A stretch of DNA of 64,000 nucleotides from Halobacteriales archaeon QS_4_62_28 (lineage in GTDB: Archaea; Halobacteriota; Halobacteria; Halobacteriales; Haloarculaceae), in assembly GCA_003021685.1 (NCBI GenBank), contig PXRO01000053.1, positions 28,153 to 92,152 of the forward strand, written 5' to 3'. The position numbers and the translations under genes were made by a program. Positions 46,502-55,467 of the stretch are shown here, piece after piece. Positions within the stretch are counted from its first letter, which is position 1; each line of letters begins with the position of its first letter. Below the pieces are notes generated by a model. It did no database searches. It was not told the origin of the DNA and worked only from the letters and a program-made list of their open reading frames with translations.

Positions 46502-47359
46502 TCACTCGGTCAACGCCTGGTATGTCGAACGGAGCGTGACCGGGCTGACACCGGCGGCGTCGGCGGCGGTCTGCTGTGTCAGGTCGTAGTCGTGTTCCCG
46601 CGCAGCAGTGTACAGACAGCCAGCGGCGACGCCGCCGGGGTTTTTGCCGGCAACGAGGTTCTGGTCTTCGGCGGCGTCGACCAGTTCGGTCGCGCGGCGC
46701 TCGATCCGCTGGGGCACATCGAGGTCACTGGCAAAGCGCGGGAGGTACTCGCGCGGGTTAATCGGGCCGGTCGGCAAGCCCAGTTCGCGGTTGATCGCGT
46801 CGTACGCCACACGCAACTCGTCGGTGCTCGCCTGAGCGTCGTCGGCGATTTCCTCGACTGTCCTGGCGATACCACTGGTCCGGCAGGTGGCGTACACTAC
46901 CGCGGCGGCAAAGCCCTCTATCGAGCGGCCGACCAGCAGGTCTGCGTCCTGTGACGACTCGAAGAGCACGCACGCGCGGTCACGGATCGTCTTCGAGAGG
47001 CCGAGTTGGCTCACGAGACGCCGGATCTCGATAAAGCCCATCCGCTTGTTCCGGTCGCGCTTCGAGCGGGTCTGTGCCCGGTTGTGTTCCCGGCGCATCC
47101 GTGCCATTCGCCGGCGTTTGCGACCTTTGAGTCGCGTCGACCGACCGATCTCCGTCGTGAGGCCACGGTCGTGGCGCGACCGGGTCAGGGGCGCACCGGT
47201 GCGGGCCTTCTCTTCCTCGTCGTCGAACGAGCGCCACTCCGGCCCGCGGTCGATCTGGTCCTCGTCGACGACGAGACCACACTCGGTGCAGACTGTCTCA
47301 CGGGACGATTCATCGACTGTGCCATCACATTCCGGACAACGGGTTGCGGTTACGGCCAT
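46502..47359 (-). CDS. tfb: Transcription initiation factor TFB
   Basis: Bridges TBP and RNA polymerase at promoters. 285 residues: N-terminal zinc ribbon CPEC and CTEC (residues 8-28), B-finger/linker region with Arg-rich RKRRRMARMRREH, and two cyclin folds (about 105-190 and 200-285, ending ADAAGVSPVTLRSTYQALTE). It is somewhat shorter than the usual 310-330. Haloarchaea have several TFBs with different promoter sets. It is convergent with minD and divergent from the next gene, with a MITE between. Confidence 0.95.
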   Translation of the reverse strand: MAVTATRCPECDGTVDESSRETVCTECGLVVDEDQIDRGPEWRSFDDEEEKARTGAPLTRSRHDRGLTTEIGRSTRLKGRKRRRMARMRREHNRAQTRSKRDRNKRMGFIEIRRLVSQLGLSKTIRDRACVLFESSQDADLLVGRSIEGFAAAVVYATCRTSGIARTVEEIADDAQASTDELRVAYDAINRELGLPTGPINPREYLPRFASDLDVPQRIERRATELVDAAEDQNLVAGKNPGGVAAGCLYTAAREHDYDLTQQTAADAAGVSPVTLRSTYQALTE

Positions 47360-47457
47360 TCTATTACGAACTTCGTCGTGATGGAGTATTTAAAGACGGG
47401 ACGCTCGGCGGTAATTCGAGGGTCGTCGCTGATTTCTACCAACCGGTAACCGGTAGG

Positions 47458-47541
47458 TATAGTAGCATTTGCAACCGATTGCTCATCAGATCGCACGCGG
47501 TCGCGCGATCAGGTGAGTGGAGACTTGCAAATGCTACTATA
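47458..47541. repeat. MITE-like element, copy 3
   Basis: 84 bp with perfect 17-bp terminal inverted repeats TATAGTAGCATTTGCAA, nearly identical to 24914-24999. It sits in the divergent promoter region between the TFB gene (start 47359) and the gene at 47639, so it may affect their transcription. Confidence 0.85.
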
Positions 47542-47607
47542 TAGTTCGGCGGAGCGGGCGTGTGACGAAGACAGTCGCGCGACATATCGTTCCAGTAATA
47601 CGGTACT

Positions 47608-47618
47608 CTTAAATTATA
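47608..47618 (+). promoter_or_regulatory. TATA box of the 47639 gene
   Basis: CTTAAATTATA centred 27 bases before ATG 47639, indicating a leaderless transcript. Confidence 0.6.
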
Positions 47619-47638
47619 GCCGCTCCGAGTGACTACTA

Positions 47639-48160
47639 ATGGGGCTCGCAGAGATCGCCGCCGGTATCGAGGTGACCGACGAGCAACGCGACCGCGGTGT
47701 CGCGTCGGTCGATCGGACAGCGACATCGCTCGCTGACCGCCTCACGGCAGTGGCCGGAGCGCTCCCGTGTAACGGCACGCGAGCGGCGGCACTCGTCGAA
47801 GCGTACGCGGCCGGCAAAAGCGTCGGTGACGCCGGGCGGGCTGCCGGGATTGCACCGACGACAGCAGCAAAGACACTGCATCTGTGTGGCGAACAGGTGT
47901 GTCCGCTCACACCGCGCCAGCGCGACATTCTCGAAGACTGGCTCGACGGCCGACTCGCACGGAGTGAAGCCCGCCAGTTGACCGACGCGAGCGAACGGGA
48001 GTTCGCCCTGGCAACCTACGTCGCGACTCACGATACGGTGCCAGAGGCGCGCGAAGCGCTCGAAGGCGCGCTCACCGATGCCGACGCGACCGCGGAGAAA
48101 CAGGCAGTCCTCGGTGATTCAGTCGACCAACCGTCGGATCTCGTTTCCGGTACTCGTTGA
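47639..48160 (+). CDS. HTH-like conserved protein next to TFB
   Basis: 173 residues, almost wholly helical. Residues about 55-85 (AALVEAYAAGKSVGDAGRAA, then IAPTTAAKTLHLCG) look like a helix-turn-helix, and RQRDILEDWLDGRLARSEAR follows. It could regulate the neighbouring genes or organise DNA. Convergent with the MinD-like gene at 48202-48930. No named family recognised. Confidence 0.75.
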   Translation: MGLAEIAAGIEVTDEQRDRGVASVDRTATSLADRLTAVAGALPCNGTRAAALVEAYAAGKSVGDAGRAAGIAPTTAAKTLHLCGEQVCPLTPRQRDILEDWLDGRLARSEARQLTDASEREFALATYVATHDTVPEAREALEGALTDADATAEKQAVLGDSVDQPSDLVSGTR

Positions 48161-48201
48161 CAGTCGATACACGACCGCAGTGCGATCAGTGTTGACTTGT
48201 T

Positions 48202-48930
48202 TTAATTGTTGCCGTAGTTCAGGAAGCTCTCAGTCGGGAACGCGAGGTCGAGCGAACAGTTACAGAGCCCCTCTGTCGTGGCTGCGACGGCGGGGGCGAA
48301 CGTTGCATCCGGATCGACAGCAGTCGGGACGGACACGTCGCTGTCGCCGGTCGGTATCTCGTGGTCGGCGTCGGGCAGTGACGGCGCGTCGTCGGCGAAG
48401 TTCGCTACGAGTGCGTCGACATCGAATCCCAGGTCCACGAGTCGCCCACGCATCCGTGGGTGGTGGTCGGTACCGCGCCGGGTCGCCGGTGCGACGAGCA
48501 CGCGTCGGTCGGCGGCCCGGACGGCCGCGACGGCCTGGTTCGCACTCACGGGTGGGACATCGAGCAGGACGTAGTCGAACCGGCTCCGGGCGTGATCGAT
48601 ACAGGTCTCGAACCGCTGTGCGGCGTCGACTGTCTTGGCGCGAGCAATGCGCTCGAATGGCGCGTGTGCGGGAACGAGTGCGGCCTCGCCGGCCAGGTCC
48701 TGCCAGACGTCGACGAGGGCGTCAGAGAAACCGGCCTCGTCGGTCGCGACAGCAGTCAAATCGGGCTCGATCCGGCCACCGATATATGTCGACAGTCCCT
48801 GTGTGCCGAATGCAGCGTCGAGCACGGCGACCGAGTGACCGGCCCGTGCCAGGGTTGCCGCCATCTCGACAGTGACTCGTGTCGTCCCGACACCGCCGGC
48901 CACGCCGACAAGTGCAAGCGTCTCTGTCAT
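48202..48930 (-). CDS. MinD/ParA-like protein with degenerate P-loop
   Basis: 242 residues with the ParA/MinD fold order: VGVAGGVGTTRVTVEMAATL in the P-loop position, VAVLDAAFGTQGLSTYIGG as the A' loop, YVLLDVPPVSANQ as Walker B, and RRVLVAPATRRGTDHH. The P-loop lacks both the signature Lys and the catalytic Lys of the KGGVGKT motif, so ATP hydrolysis is doubtful. It may be a regulator or partner of the intact MinD at 45761-46438, or bind another nucleotide. Confidence 0.82.
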   Translation of the reverse strand: MTETLALVGVAGGVGTTRVTVEMAATLARAGHSVAVLDAAFGTQGLSTYIGGRIEPDLTAVATDEAGFSDALVDVWQDLAGEAALVPAHAPFERIARAKTVDAAQRFETCIDHARSRFDYVLLDVPPVSANQAVAAVRAADRRVLVAPATRRGTDHHPRMRGRLVDLGFDVDALVANFADDAPSLPDADHEIPTGDSDVSVPTAVDPDATFAPAVAATTEGLCNCSLDLAFPTESFLNYGNN

Positions 48931-49002
48931 TATATTGCCTTCTGGATCGTCATCGAATAAAAAGGCCCGGAAAGCACACGGTGGACAGACCGACTGTCGG
49001 CG

Positions 49003-49431
49003 TTACGGCTCGATTTCGTCGGCGGTGTCGTCGAGTTCGTCGTCCGACAGGTTCGGGCGGGAACCGAACATCGAGTGGATCGGGCCGCCGCCGTCGCCCT
49101 CGAAGCGGGGGACGATGTGAGCGTGGGTGTGGGGGACTTCCTGGCCCGCGGCCTCGCCATTATTGAACGCCACCGTCGTCGCCGGCGCGTCCACGGCCGC
49201 TTCGATGGCCGGTACCAGTTCGTGGATAGCACTGTACAGCGCCGTCGCCTCGTCGTCTGGCACGTCGTCGAGGCGCTCGTAGTGCTGTTTCGGAATTACC
49301 AGCGTGTGCCCCCGAGCGAGTGGGTTCGCATCGAGGAACGCGAGTGCGTAGTCGTCCTCATAGACGATGCGACCCGGAATCTCTCCGGCGACGATCTGAC
49401 AAAAGATACAGTCTTGGTTTTGTTCGGGCAT
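49003..49431 (-). CDS. HIT-family nucleotide hydrolase
   Basis: 142 residues. The histidine triad is HTHAHIVPR, with zinc-binding Cys pair CIFC near the N-terminus (NQDCIFCQIVAGEIPGRIVY) and the FLDANPLARGHTLVIPK segment. Members hydrolyse AMP-linked or dinucleoside polyphosphate compounds. ATG 49431 fits the family start; about 70 upstream in-frame residues are unlike protein. Confidence 0.93.
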   Translation of the reverse strand: MPEQNQDCIFCQIVAGEIPGRIVYEDDYALAFLDANPLARGHTLVIPKQHYERLDDVPDDEATALYSAIHELVPAIEAAVDAPATTVAFNNGEAAGQEVPHTHAHIVPRFEGDGGGPIHSMFGSRPNLSDDELDDTADEIEP

Positions 49432-49830
49432 AGGCTTGATAGACACCTCGTGGGATTCACCTGGGAGAACGAACGGATGAATCAAGAACGTGGGGGGTGA
49501 TTCATCAAACATATAGGGATGCCAGCAGGGCCACTCCCTTGACGTATCCGGACTGTCGACCCACAGCCAACAGTAGCAAAAGCAGATTCTGGGTCTTACA
49601 GAAAGGTAAATCACTGGCCGCCTACCGTTCCCCGACAACGCTTATCTGGACGCGCCTGCTCTATCATAAGGGAATCACGACGACGGGGAAGAAGATCAGC
49701 AAAACCAACCAGAGTGACGACTACTGTTAGTCTTTATTCTATCTTACGTAGATGATACGGTGTCGAAAAGTGAGTGCTAGGCGTTTCAATAGACCACAAT
49801 TGTTAACTAGCTGGAGGTTAAAAGAAGCTT
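49432..49830. other. AT-richer intergenic region
   Basis: About 400 bases without a recognised gene, lower in G+C than its surroundings. AGCTGGAGGTTAAAAGAAGC before ATG 49831 includes a possible ribosome-binding GGAGG. A 77-codon open frame at 49497-49730 has no protein-like features. Nothing else stands out. Confidence 0.4.
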
Positions 49831-50637
49831 ATGGAAAGAGGTCCAGAGACTGACCGTCGAACGTTTCTAACGACTGTATCATCCGTTACGTTGGCTGGTG
49901 TGGCTGGCTGTTCAGGTGGCAGCGACGAGGAACTTTCCGGCGATGGCGATACGCCGACTGATACGTCAGAGCCTACCGACACACCGACGGAAAAACCGAC
50001 CGACACGTCGACAGAAACCGAAACGGACACACCGACTAACACGCCAACGCCCGAACCCTTCACTGATCTCGTGCTGTCGTCGCCTGAGTTAATCACGATC
50101 GATAAATCCTACGACGATGAGGTTGGTGGTGAAGTAGAGATCACGAACGAGGGCGATACACGGACCGCCAGTTTTACAGTTGGATTAGACTGGATCAACA
50201 AGGATGGAGAGTACATGGCGACGACGGATCTTCACGGAATCGCCCTCAAACCAAGCGAGACGTGGATCGCGCGCAACGTGGCGTGGCTTGATGTCGAGAA
50301 CCCGAACGACATCGGTAGCGTCGAGGCGACCGTCACAGACGAATTTCAGCCAAGCAATGTCACGACCTACCCGGATGATATCAATGTCACCGACAGTACG
50401 ACTCGTGCGAGCGACGAGGAAGTCGTCGTGCGTGGAACAGTCGAGAACAACCGGGATACGAGCGAATTTATCAATGTCGCCGCAAAGGTCTACGATCAGG
50501 ACGAGAACGTTCTCGCGGTAGACTGGACGATAGAAGAAGTCGAAGGTGGGGATTCGTGGCGATTCGAGGTGAAGCCACAGACACACGGTCGAAACAGCAA
50601 GGTAGAGTCTGGAACCGTTATCCCATACATCAACTAA
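49831..50637 (+). CDS. Tat-exported lipoprotein with FxLYD-like domain
   Basis: 268 residues. Signal DRRTFLTTVSS with twin Arg and lipobox GVAGC (Cys27), then a Thr/Asp/Pro-rich linker (about residues 30-75) typical of haloarchaeal surface proteins. The folded part (from FTDLVLSSPELITIDKSYDD) has two beta-sandwich-like repeats with strands such as VVVRGTVENNRDTSEFINVA, as in FxLYD domains. Anchored to the outer face of the membrane; ligand unknown. The gene is less G+C rich than average. Confidence 0.85.
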   Translation: MERGPETDRRTFLTTVSSVTLAGVAGCSGGSDEELSGDGDTPTDTSEPTDTPTEKPTDTSTETETDTPTNTPTPEPFTDLVLSSPELITIDKSYDDEVGGEVEITNEGDTRTASFTVGLDWINKDGEYMATTDLHGIALKPSETWIARNVAWLDVENPNDIGSVEATVTDEFQPSNVTTYPDDINVTDSTTRASDEEVVVRGTVENNRDTSEFINVAAKVYDQDENVLAVDWTIEEVEGGDSWRFEVKPQTHGRNSKVESGTVIPYIN

Positions 50638-50688
50638 TCATTTTATTTCCTTCGTGTAGATGTTCTTTGTGAGCGATACTCACGCAAC

Positions 50689-50698
50689 CTTTATTTGG
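50689..50698 (+). promoter_or_regulatory. TATA box of the small zinc-knuckle gene
   Basis: CTTTATTTGG centred about 28 bases before ATG 50721, giving a leaderless transcript and direct support for this tiny gene. Confidence 0.55.
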
Positions 50699-50720
50699 AA
50701 CACTACTAAAGTGTATCGTG

Positions 50721-50834
50721 ATGAGCCAACGACACTACATTTGTCCAGATTGTGGGCAGGAATTGAGCTACGAAACGACCAAACACGAAGGGTGCCCGCA
50801 GTGTGGCTTCGTTCCGCCACACAGCGCTGACTGA
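50721..50834 (+). CDS. 37-residue double zinc-knuckle protein
   Basis: Encodes MSQRHYICPDCGQELSYETT and continues with KHEGCPQCGFVPPHSAD: two CPxCG knuckles 13 residues apart, enough for one zinc ribbon and little else. Such small CPxCG zinc-finger proteins are abundant in haloarchaea and some affect growth or biofilm in Haloferax. The TATA box at the right distance supports expression. Partner and role unknown. Confidence 0.75.
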   Translation: MSQRHYICPDCGQELSYETTKHEGCPQCGFVPPHSAD

Positions 50835-50976
50835 CTGAATCGGTCGGAGAGACCCGAAAGCGCCGTGCTGTCGCCAGGTTCGGTGTCGAGCAGTGACCGA
50901 CGATCTGCAGTCATCTATTTTCGTCTCTATTTTTCGGCCCATATAATTACCCTCGTGTGAATCCATCGTTCGTCGC

Positions 50977-51594
50977 TCACCATATTGTTTCTATCGTCTC
51001 ACGGATACGCTCGACGTATGCCGTCCTGTCGTAGCCCAGTCGTGAGAGCCACACCTCCTGATAGCTCGGGTGAAGGAGTGGAACGACGGCCACGCCAAGC
51101 GAAGAGCATCGTTTCAGGCCGAGTACGCTGTCGAGAAAGCCGTTCATCTCGATGTCGTCGAGGGCGAACACGCTTCTCGTGGCGTGCTTGCCGATCGTGA
51201 CGACGGCCTGCGGGTCGACGGTTTCGATCTCCCCACGAAGGTAGGGCCGACACGACTCTAGTTCCGCTCCGGTGGGGTCGCGGTCGTCTTCGGGGTGGCA
51301 CTTGACCGCGTTCGTAAAGAAGCACTCGTCGTGACCGAAACCGGCGTCGGCGAGCAGCGTCCGGATCTTGCGGCCGCTGGGGCGGTTGGTGTAGGCCATG
51401 CCCGTGTAGTTGCCGCCCTGCCACTCGTCGGCCGTGGGATCACCGCTACCGGGCGCTTCGCCGACGACGACCAGATCGGCGTCCAGCGGGCCGTTACCCC
51501 ACGAGATGCACTCGCGAGCGTCGACGAGGGCAGGACAGCGCCGGCAGTCCTCGGCGAGTGCGTGTTTCTCGTCGGCGTCGGGGAAGGGTGGCAC
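50977..51594 (-). CDS. Family 4 uracil-DNA glycosylase
   Basis: Removes uracil from DNA in base-excision repair. 205 residues. Motif A is GEAPGSGDPTADEWQGG, the C-terminal motif is LLHPSYQE, and NAVKCHPEDDRDPTGAELESC, cut at its usual place, carries Fe-S ligands together with the N-terminal CRRC. The first Cys pair is placed as in family 4 enzymes. GTG 51594 is preferred because the family starts there; GTG 51645 would add 17 residues and remains possible. Confidence 0.92.
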   Translation of the reverse strand: MPPFPDADEKHALAEDCRRCPALVDARECISWGNGPLDADLVVVGEAPGSGDPTADEWQGGNYTGMAYTNRPSGRKIRTLLADAGFGHDECFFTNAVKCHPEDDRDPTGAELESCRPYLRGEIETVDPQAVVTIGKHATRSVFALDDIEMNGFLDSVLGLKRCSSLGVAVVPLLHPSYQEVWLSRLGYDRTAYVERIRETIETIW

Positions 51595-51687
51595 GGGTCG
51601 GCGTACGCAGTTGCGGTACCTTAGTCCTTCGTCAGGCGACCACACACAACCGATTGTCCTTTAGTCCCGGCGACGATGTAGTCGGGT

Positions 51688-54600
51688 ATGGAACGATTCG
51701 ACGCCACCGATGAGGACTCCTCATCGAGCCCCCGAACGCAGTTCGGGGATGTCGACGACCAGTACGACCCCGACACAGTCGAGGAGCGGGTCTCCGAGTA
51801 CTGGGACGAGGTCGACGCCTACGAGAAGGCAACGGAGCACCGGGCAGACGGGGAGGACTACTTTTTCGTCGACGGGCCGCCCTACACCTCCGGGTCGGCC
51901 CACATGGGTCACGCCTGGAACAAGAGCCTGAAGGACGTGTACATCCGCTACAAGCGGATGTGTGGCTACAACGTCACCGACCGGCCGGGCTACGACATGC
52001 ACGGCCTGCCCATCGAGACCAGGGTCGAGGAGGAGATGGACTTCGAGAACAAGAAAGACATCGAGGCCTACGGCGTCGAGAACTTCATCGACGCCTGCCA
52101 TGAGTTCGCCGAGGGCAGCCTCCAGGGCCTGCAGGACGATTTCAAGTCCTTCGGCGTCTGGATGGACTGGGGGGATCCCTACCGGACGGTCGAACCGGAG
52201 TACATGGAGGCCGCCTGGTGGGGCTTCCAGAACGTCAACGAGCGTGACCTCGTCGAGCAGGGCCAGCGTTCGATCACGCAGTGCCCACGGTGTGAGACGG
52301 CCATCGCCAACAACGAGGTCGAGTACGAGGACGTCGAAGACCCGTCGGTCTATGTGCACTTCGATCTCGTCGACCGCGAGGGGTCGCTAGTCATCTGGAC
52401 GACGACGCCGTGGACGATTCCGGCAAACACCTTCGTCGCCGTCGACGGGGACGGCGAGTACGTGGCCGTCGATGCCGAAACCGACGACGGCACCGAACGC
52501 CTCTACGTCGCCAGGCCGAAAGTCGACGAGGTACTGCGGGCCGGCCGGTACGAGGACTACGACATCGTCGAGGAACTCTCCGGCGAGGACCTCGTCGGCT
52601 GGCAGTACGACCACCCGCTTCGCGGGGACGTGCCCGATGCGCCCGACGGCGAGGGGGCGCTGCAGGTGTACACCGCCGATTACGTCGACACCGAGGGGGA
52701 GGGGACCGGGCTGGTCCACTCAGCGCCCGGTCACGGTGAGGAGGACTTCGAGCGGGGTCGGGAACTCGGTCTCGACATCTTCTGTCCGGTCGGTGCCGAC
52801 GGCGTCTACACCGACGATGCGGGCGCGTACGCGGGTCAGTTCGTCAAGGACGCCGACGAGGCGATCATCGACGACCTCGAAGCGAAGGGACGGATGCTGT
52901 CTGCGGGAACGACGACCCACAGCTACGGCCACTGCTGGCGGTGTGACACCGGCATCGTTCAGATCGTCACCGACCAGTGGTTCATCACCATCACCGATAT
53001 CAAAGAGGATCTGCTGGACAACATCGGCGACTCCGACTGGTACCCCCACGAGGCCCGGGAGAACCGCTTTCGGAACTTCGTTCGGGAGGCTCCCGACTGG
53101 AACGTCTCTCGCCAGCGCTACTGGGGGATCCCGATCCCGATCTGGCTGCCAAGCGAAACCGACAACGGCGAATCGGTCACCTGGAGTGGCGACATGGACG
53201 ACGCCATCGTCGTCGGCGACCGCGAGGAACTCGCCGAGCGCGTCGACCAAGAGATCGATGCCGGCAGCGTCGACCTCCACAAGGACACCGTCGATGATCT
53301 GACCATCACCGAGGACGGCATCACCTACGAGCGGGTGCCGGACGTGTTCGACGTGTGGCTCGATTCCTCTATGGCGACGTGGGGGACGATCAACTATCCA
53401 TCGGAAACGGCGGCCTTCGAGCAACTCTGGCCCGCAGACCTGATCATCGAGGCCCACGACCAGACACGGGGCTGGTTCTGGTCGCAACTCGGGATGGGGA
53501 CCGCCGCCGTCGGCGAGAGTCCCTACGAGCGGGTTCTGATGCACGGCCACGCGCTGATGCCCGACGGACGAGCGATGTCCAAATCTAAGGACATCCGCGT
53601 CGACCCCAGCGAGGTCATCGAGGAGTACGGCGCAGACCCGATGCGGGCCTTCCTGCTGTCGCTGACCGCCCGCGGCGAGGACATGCAGTTCTCGTACGAC
53701 GAGACCCAGGAGATGCAGCGCCGTCTCAACATCCTCTGGAACGTCTTTCGCTTCCCGCTGCCCTACATGCGGATGGACGGGTTCGAGCCGGGCGTCGAGA
53801 CCGTCGGGGACGCGAAACTGGAACTGGCCGACCGCTGGGTGCTCTCCCGACTCCAGACCGTCGAGGCCGAGGCCAGGGAGGCCATGGAGGAGTTCCGCCA
53901 GGACCAAGCTATCGACGCCATCCTCGAGTTCGTCGTCGAGGACGTGTCCCGGTACTACGTGCAACTCGTCCGTGAACGCATGTGGGAGGAGGACGATAGC
54001 GAGTCCAAACTGGCGGCCTACGCCACGCTGTACCGGGTACTTCGGGAGGTCGTCGCCCTGCTCGCGCCGTTCACGCCGTTCATCGCCGAGGAGATCTACG
54101 GCACGCTCACCGGCGACAGCGAACACCCGACCGTCCATATGTGTGACTGGCCCGAAGCCGACGAGACCCTGCGTGACATCACGCTCGAAGACGACGTGAC
54201 AGTCGCCCGCGCCGTCGAAGAGGCCGGGTCGAACGCTCGCCAGCAGGCCGAGCGCAAACTCCGCTGGCCCGTCCAGCGCGTCGTCGTCGATACCGACACC
54301 GAGGCCGTCGTCGAGTCGGTCCGGGCCCACACCGACCTGCTGGCCGACCGCCTCAACGCTCGCACCGTCGAAGTCGTCACCCCCGACGAGGAGTGGGACG
54401 AACTGACCTACTCCGCCGAGGCCGACATGAGCGAACTCGGCCCGGCCTTCGGCGACGACGCCGGCCGCGTCATGAACGCGCTCAACGACGCCCGCATCGA
54501 CGAACCGGATCTCGACACGCTCGAAGCAACGGTCAGCGAGGGCCTCGGCGAGGACATCGATCTGACCGAGGAGATGGTCACGTTCCGCCGGGAAACTCCC

Positions 54601-54978
54601 GAGGGCATCGCAAGCACCGAGTTCGCGGCTCTCGACGGTGGAGGTGTCGTCTACGTCGACACCACGCTCACCGAGACCATCGAGAGCGAGGGGTACGCCC
54701 GCGAAGTGATCCGCCGCGTCCAGGAGATGCGCAAGGATCTGGAACTGGACCTCGAAGAGCGGATCCGCCTCGATCTAAATGTCTCGGACGACCGCATCGC
54801 CGACCTGGTGCGCCAGCACGAGGATCTCATCACCGAGGAAGTCCGTGCCGACGAGTTCGGTGCCGTCGAGGACGGTCACCGCAAGACCTGGGAGGTCGAA
54901 GGCATCGAGATGGACATCGGGATCGAAGCGCCCGAGACTGACCAGCGGGAGGCCTCGGAACGAGCGAGCGGCGACTGA
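51688..54978 (+). CDS. ileS: Isoleucyl-tRNA synthetase
   Basis: Charges tRNA-Ile. 1,096 residues, slightly long because of an acidic N-terminus (DATDEDSSSSPRTQFG). Class I signatures: HMGH for HIGH in TSGSAHMGHAWNKSL (about residue 72) and AMSKSKDIRVDP for KMSKS; the editing domain holds TTTPWTIPANT; zinc-type Cys pairs CPRC and CWRC are present. The Rossmann core, CP1 editing insert and anticodon-binding C-terminus are all in order. Mild internal repeats of acidic residues fit a halophile. Confidence 0.97.
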   Translation: MERFDATDEDSSSSPRTQFGDVDDQYDPDTVEERVSEYWDEVDAYEKATEHRADGEDYFFVDGPPYTSGSAHMGHAWNKSLKDVYIRYKRMCGYNVTDRPGYDMHGLPIETRVEEEMDFENKKDIEAYGVENFIDACHEFAEGSLQGLQDDFKSFGVWMDWGDPYRTVEPEYMEAAWWGFQNVNERDLVEQGQRSITQCPRCETAIANNEVEYEDVEDPSVYVHFDLVDREGSLVIWTTTPWTIPANTFVAVDGDGEYVAVDAETDDGTERLYVARPKVDEVLRAGRYEDYDIVEELSGEDLVGWQYDHPLRGDVPDAPDGEGALQVYTADYVDTEGEGTGLVHSAPGHGEEDFERGRELGLDIFCPVGADGVYTDDAGAYAGQFVKDADEAIIDDLEAKGRMLSAGTTTHSYGHCWRCDTGIVQIVTDQWFITITDIKEDLLDNIGDSDWYPHEARENRFRNFVREAPDWNVSRQRYWGIPIPIWLPSETDNGESVTWSGDMDDAIVVGDREELAERVDQEIDAGSVDLHKDTVDDLTITEDGITYERVPDVFDVWLDSSMATWGTINYPSETAAFEQLWPADLIIEAHDQTRGWFWSQLGMGTAAVGESPYERVLMHGHALMPDGRAMSKSKDIRVDPSEVIEEYGADPMRAFLLSLTARGEDMQFSYDETQEMQRRLNILWNVFRFPLPYMRMDGFEPGVETVGDAKLELADRWVLSRLQTVEAEAREAMEEFRQDQAIDAILEFVVEDVSRYYVQLVRERMWEEDDSESKLAAYATLYRVLREVVALLAPFTPFIAEEIYGTLTGDSEHPTVHMCDWPEADETLRDITLEDDVTVARAVEEAGSNARQQAERKLRWPVQRVVVDTDTEAVVESVRAHTDLLADRLNARTVEVVTPDEEWDELTYSAEADMSELGPAFGDDAGRVMNALNDARIDEPDLDTLEATVSEGLGEDIDLTEEMVTFRRETPEGIASTEFAALDGGGVVYVDTTLTETIESEGYAREVIRRVQEMRKDLELDLEERIRLDLNVSDDRIADLVRQHEDLITEEVRADEFGAVEDGHRKTWEVEGIEMDIGIEAPETDQREASERASGD

Positions 54979-54979
54979 T

Positions 54980-55142
54980 ATACCGGTGGACGTGACGTTC
55001 GATGCTTCTCATACTGTCAGACGTAAGTCCATGAAGCATTTCGCCACCCCAAAGTGGCGAGAATCTTCAGATAGGTACGTCCGACAGTATCAGCCGTCAC
55101 GGTCCCCGGGCTGAATATATCATTGTGTACGTCTACCGGTAT
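54980..55142. repeat. Nested inverted repeats downstream of ileS
   Basis: Outer arms ATACCGGTGGACGT (54980-54993) and ACGTCTACCGGTAT (55129-55142), 13 of 14 paired. Inner arms ATACTGTCAGACGTA (55011-55025) and TACGTCCGACAGTAT (55076-55090), 14 of 15 paired. Central hairpin TCGCCAC/GTGGCGA (55041-55060). The 80-bp inner unit looks like another MITE family inserted inside a larger palindrome. No coding capacity. Confidence 0.7.
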
Positions 55143-55467
55143 ACTGCCAGCTGTCAGTCCGTGGAAAATATCGCGAGCTCCGGGGTCGAAAATATCCGTA
55201 CGAAGTGGCGTCAAACAGTACGACGGGAGCGGCCTCGACAAGTACAAGCGGGGAGGCGACCCGATAAGTACCGGCCGAGAACGACGGTTGGAATTCGGGC
55301 GACCGAGCTTTTATATCACTCCGTGACACGTGTTACTAAAAACCAGTTTTATTGTTGTGTACTATTCTATACTAGGTGCGAAAAGAGTAGCCAGAAAGTT
55401 CGAATTCTATTGTACAAAGAGCAACAATGTGCCACTATGAGACGACATCCAGTGTCGAAAAGCGTCG
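55143..55467. other. Intergenic region before the kinase pseudogene
   Basis: No gene recognised. Two short direct repeats, GGAAAATATCGCG and CGAAAATATCCGT (about 55163-55200), and a TATA-like CTTTTATAT (about 55308-55316) are seen. From about 55320 on the sequence is AT-rich. The kinase frame begins at 55468. Confidence 0.4.

Noticed and set aside
49497..49730. 77-codon open frame
   Set aside because: No start context, no haloarchaeal acidic composition and no recognisable motif.
50706..50966. 86-codon minus-strand frame
   Set aside because: It is antisense to the small zinc-knuckle gene, which has a promoter and clear CPxCG motifs.
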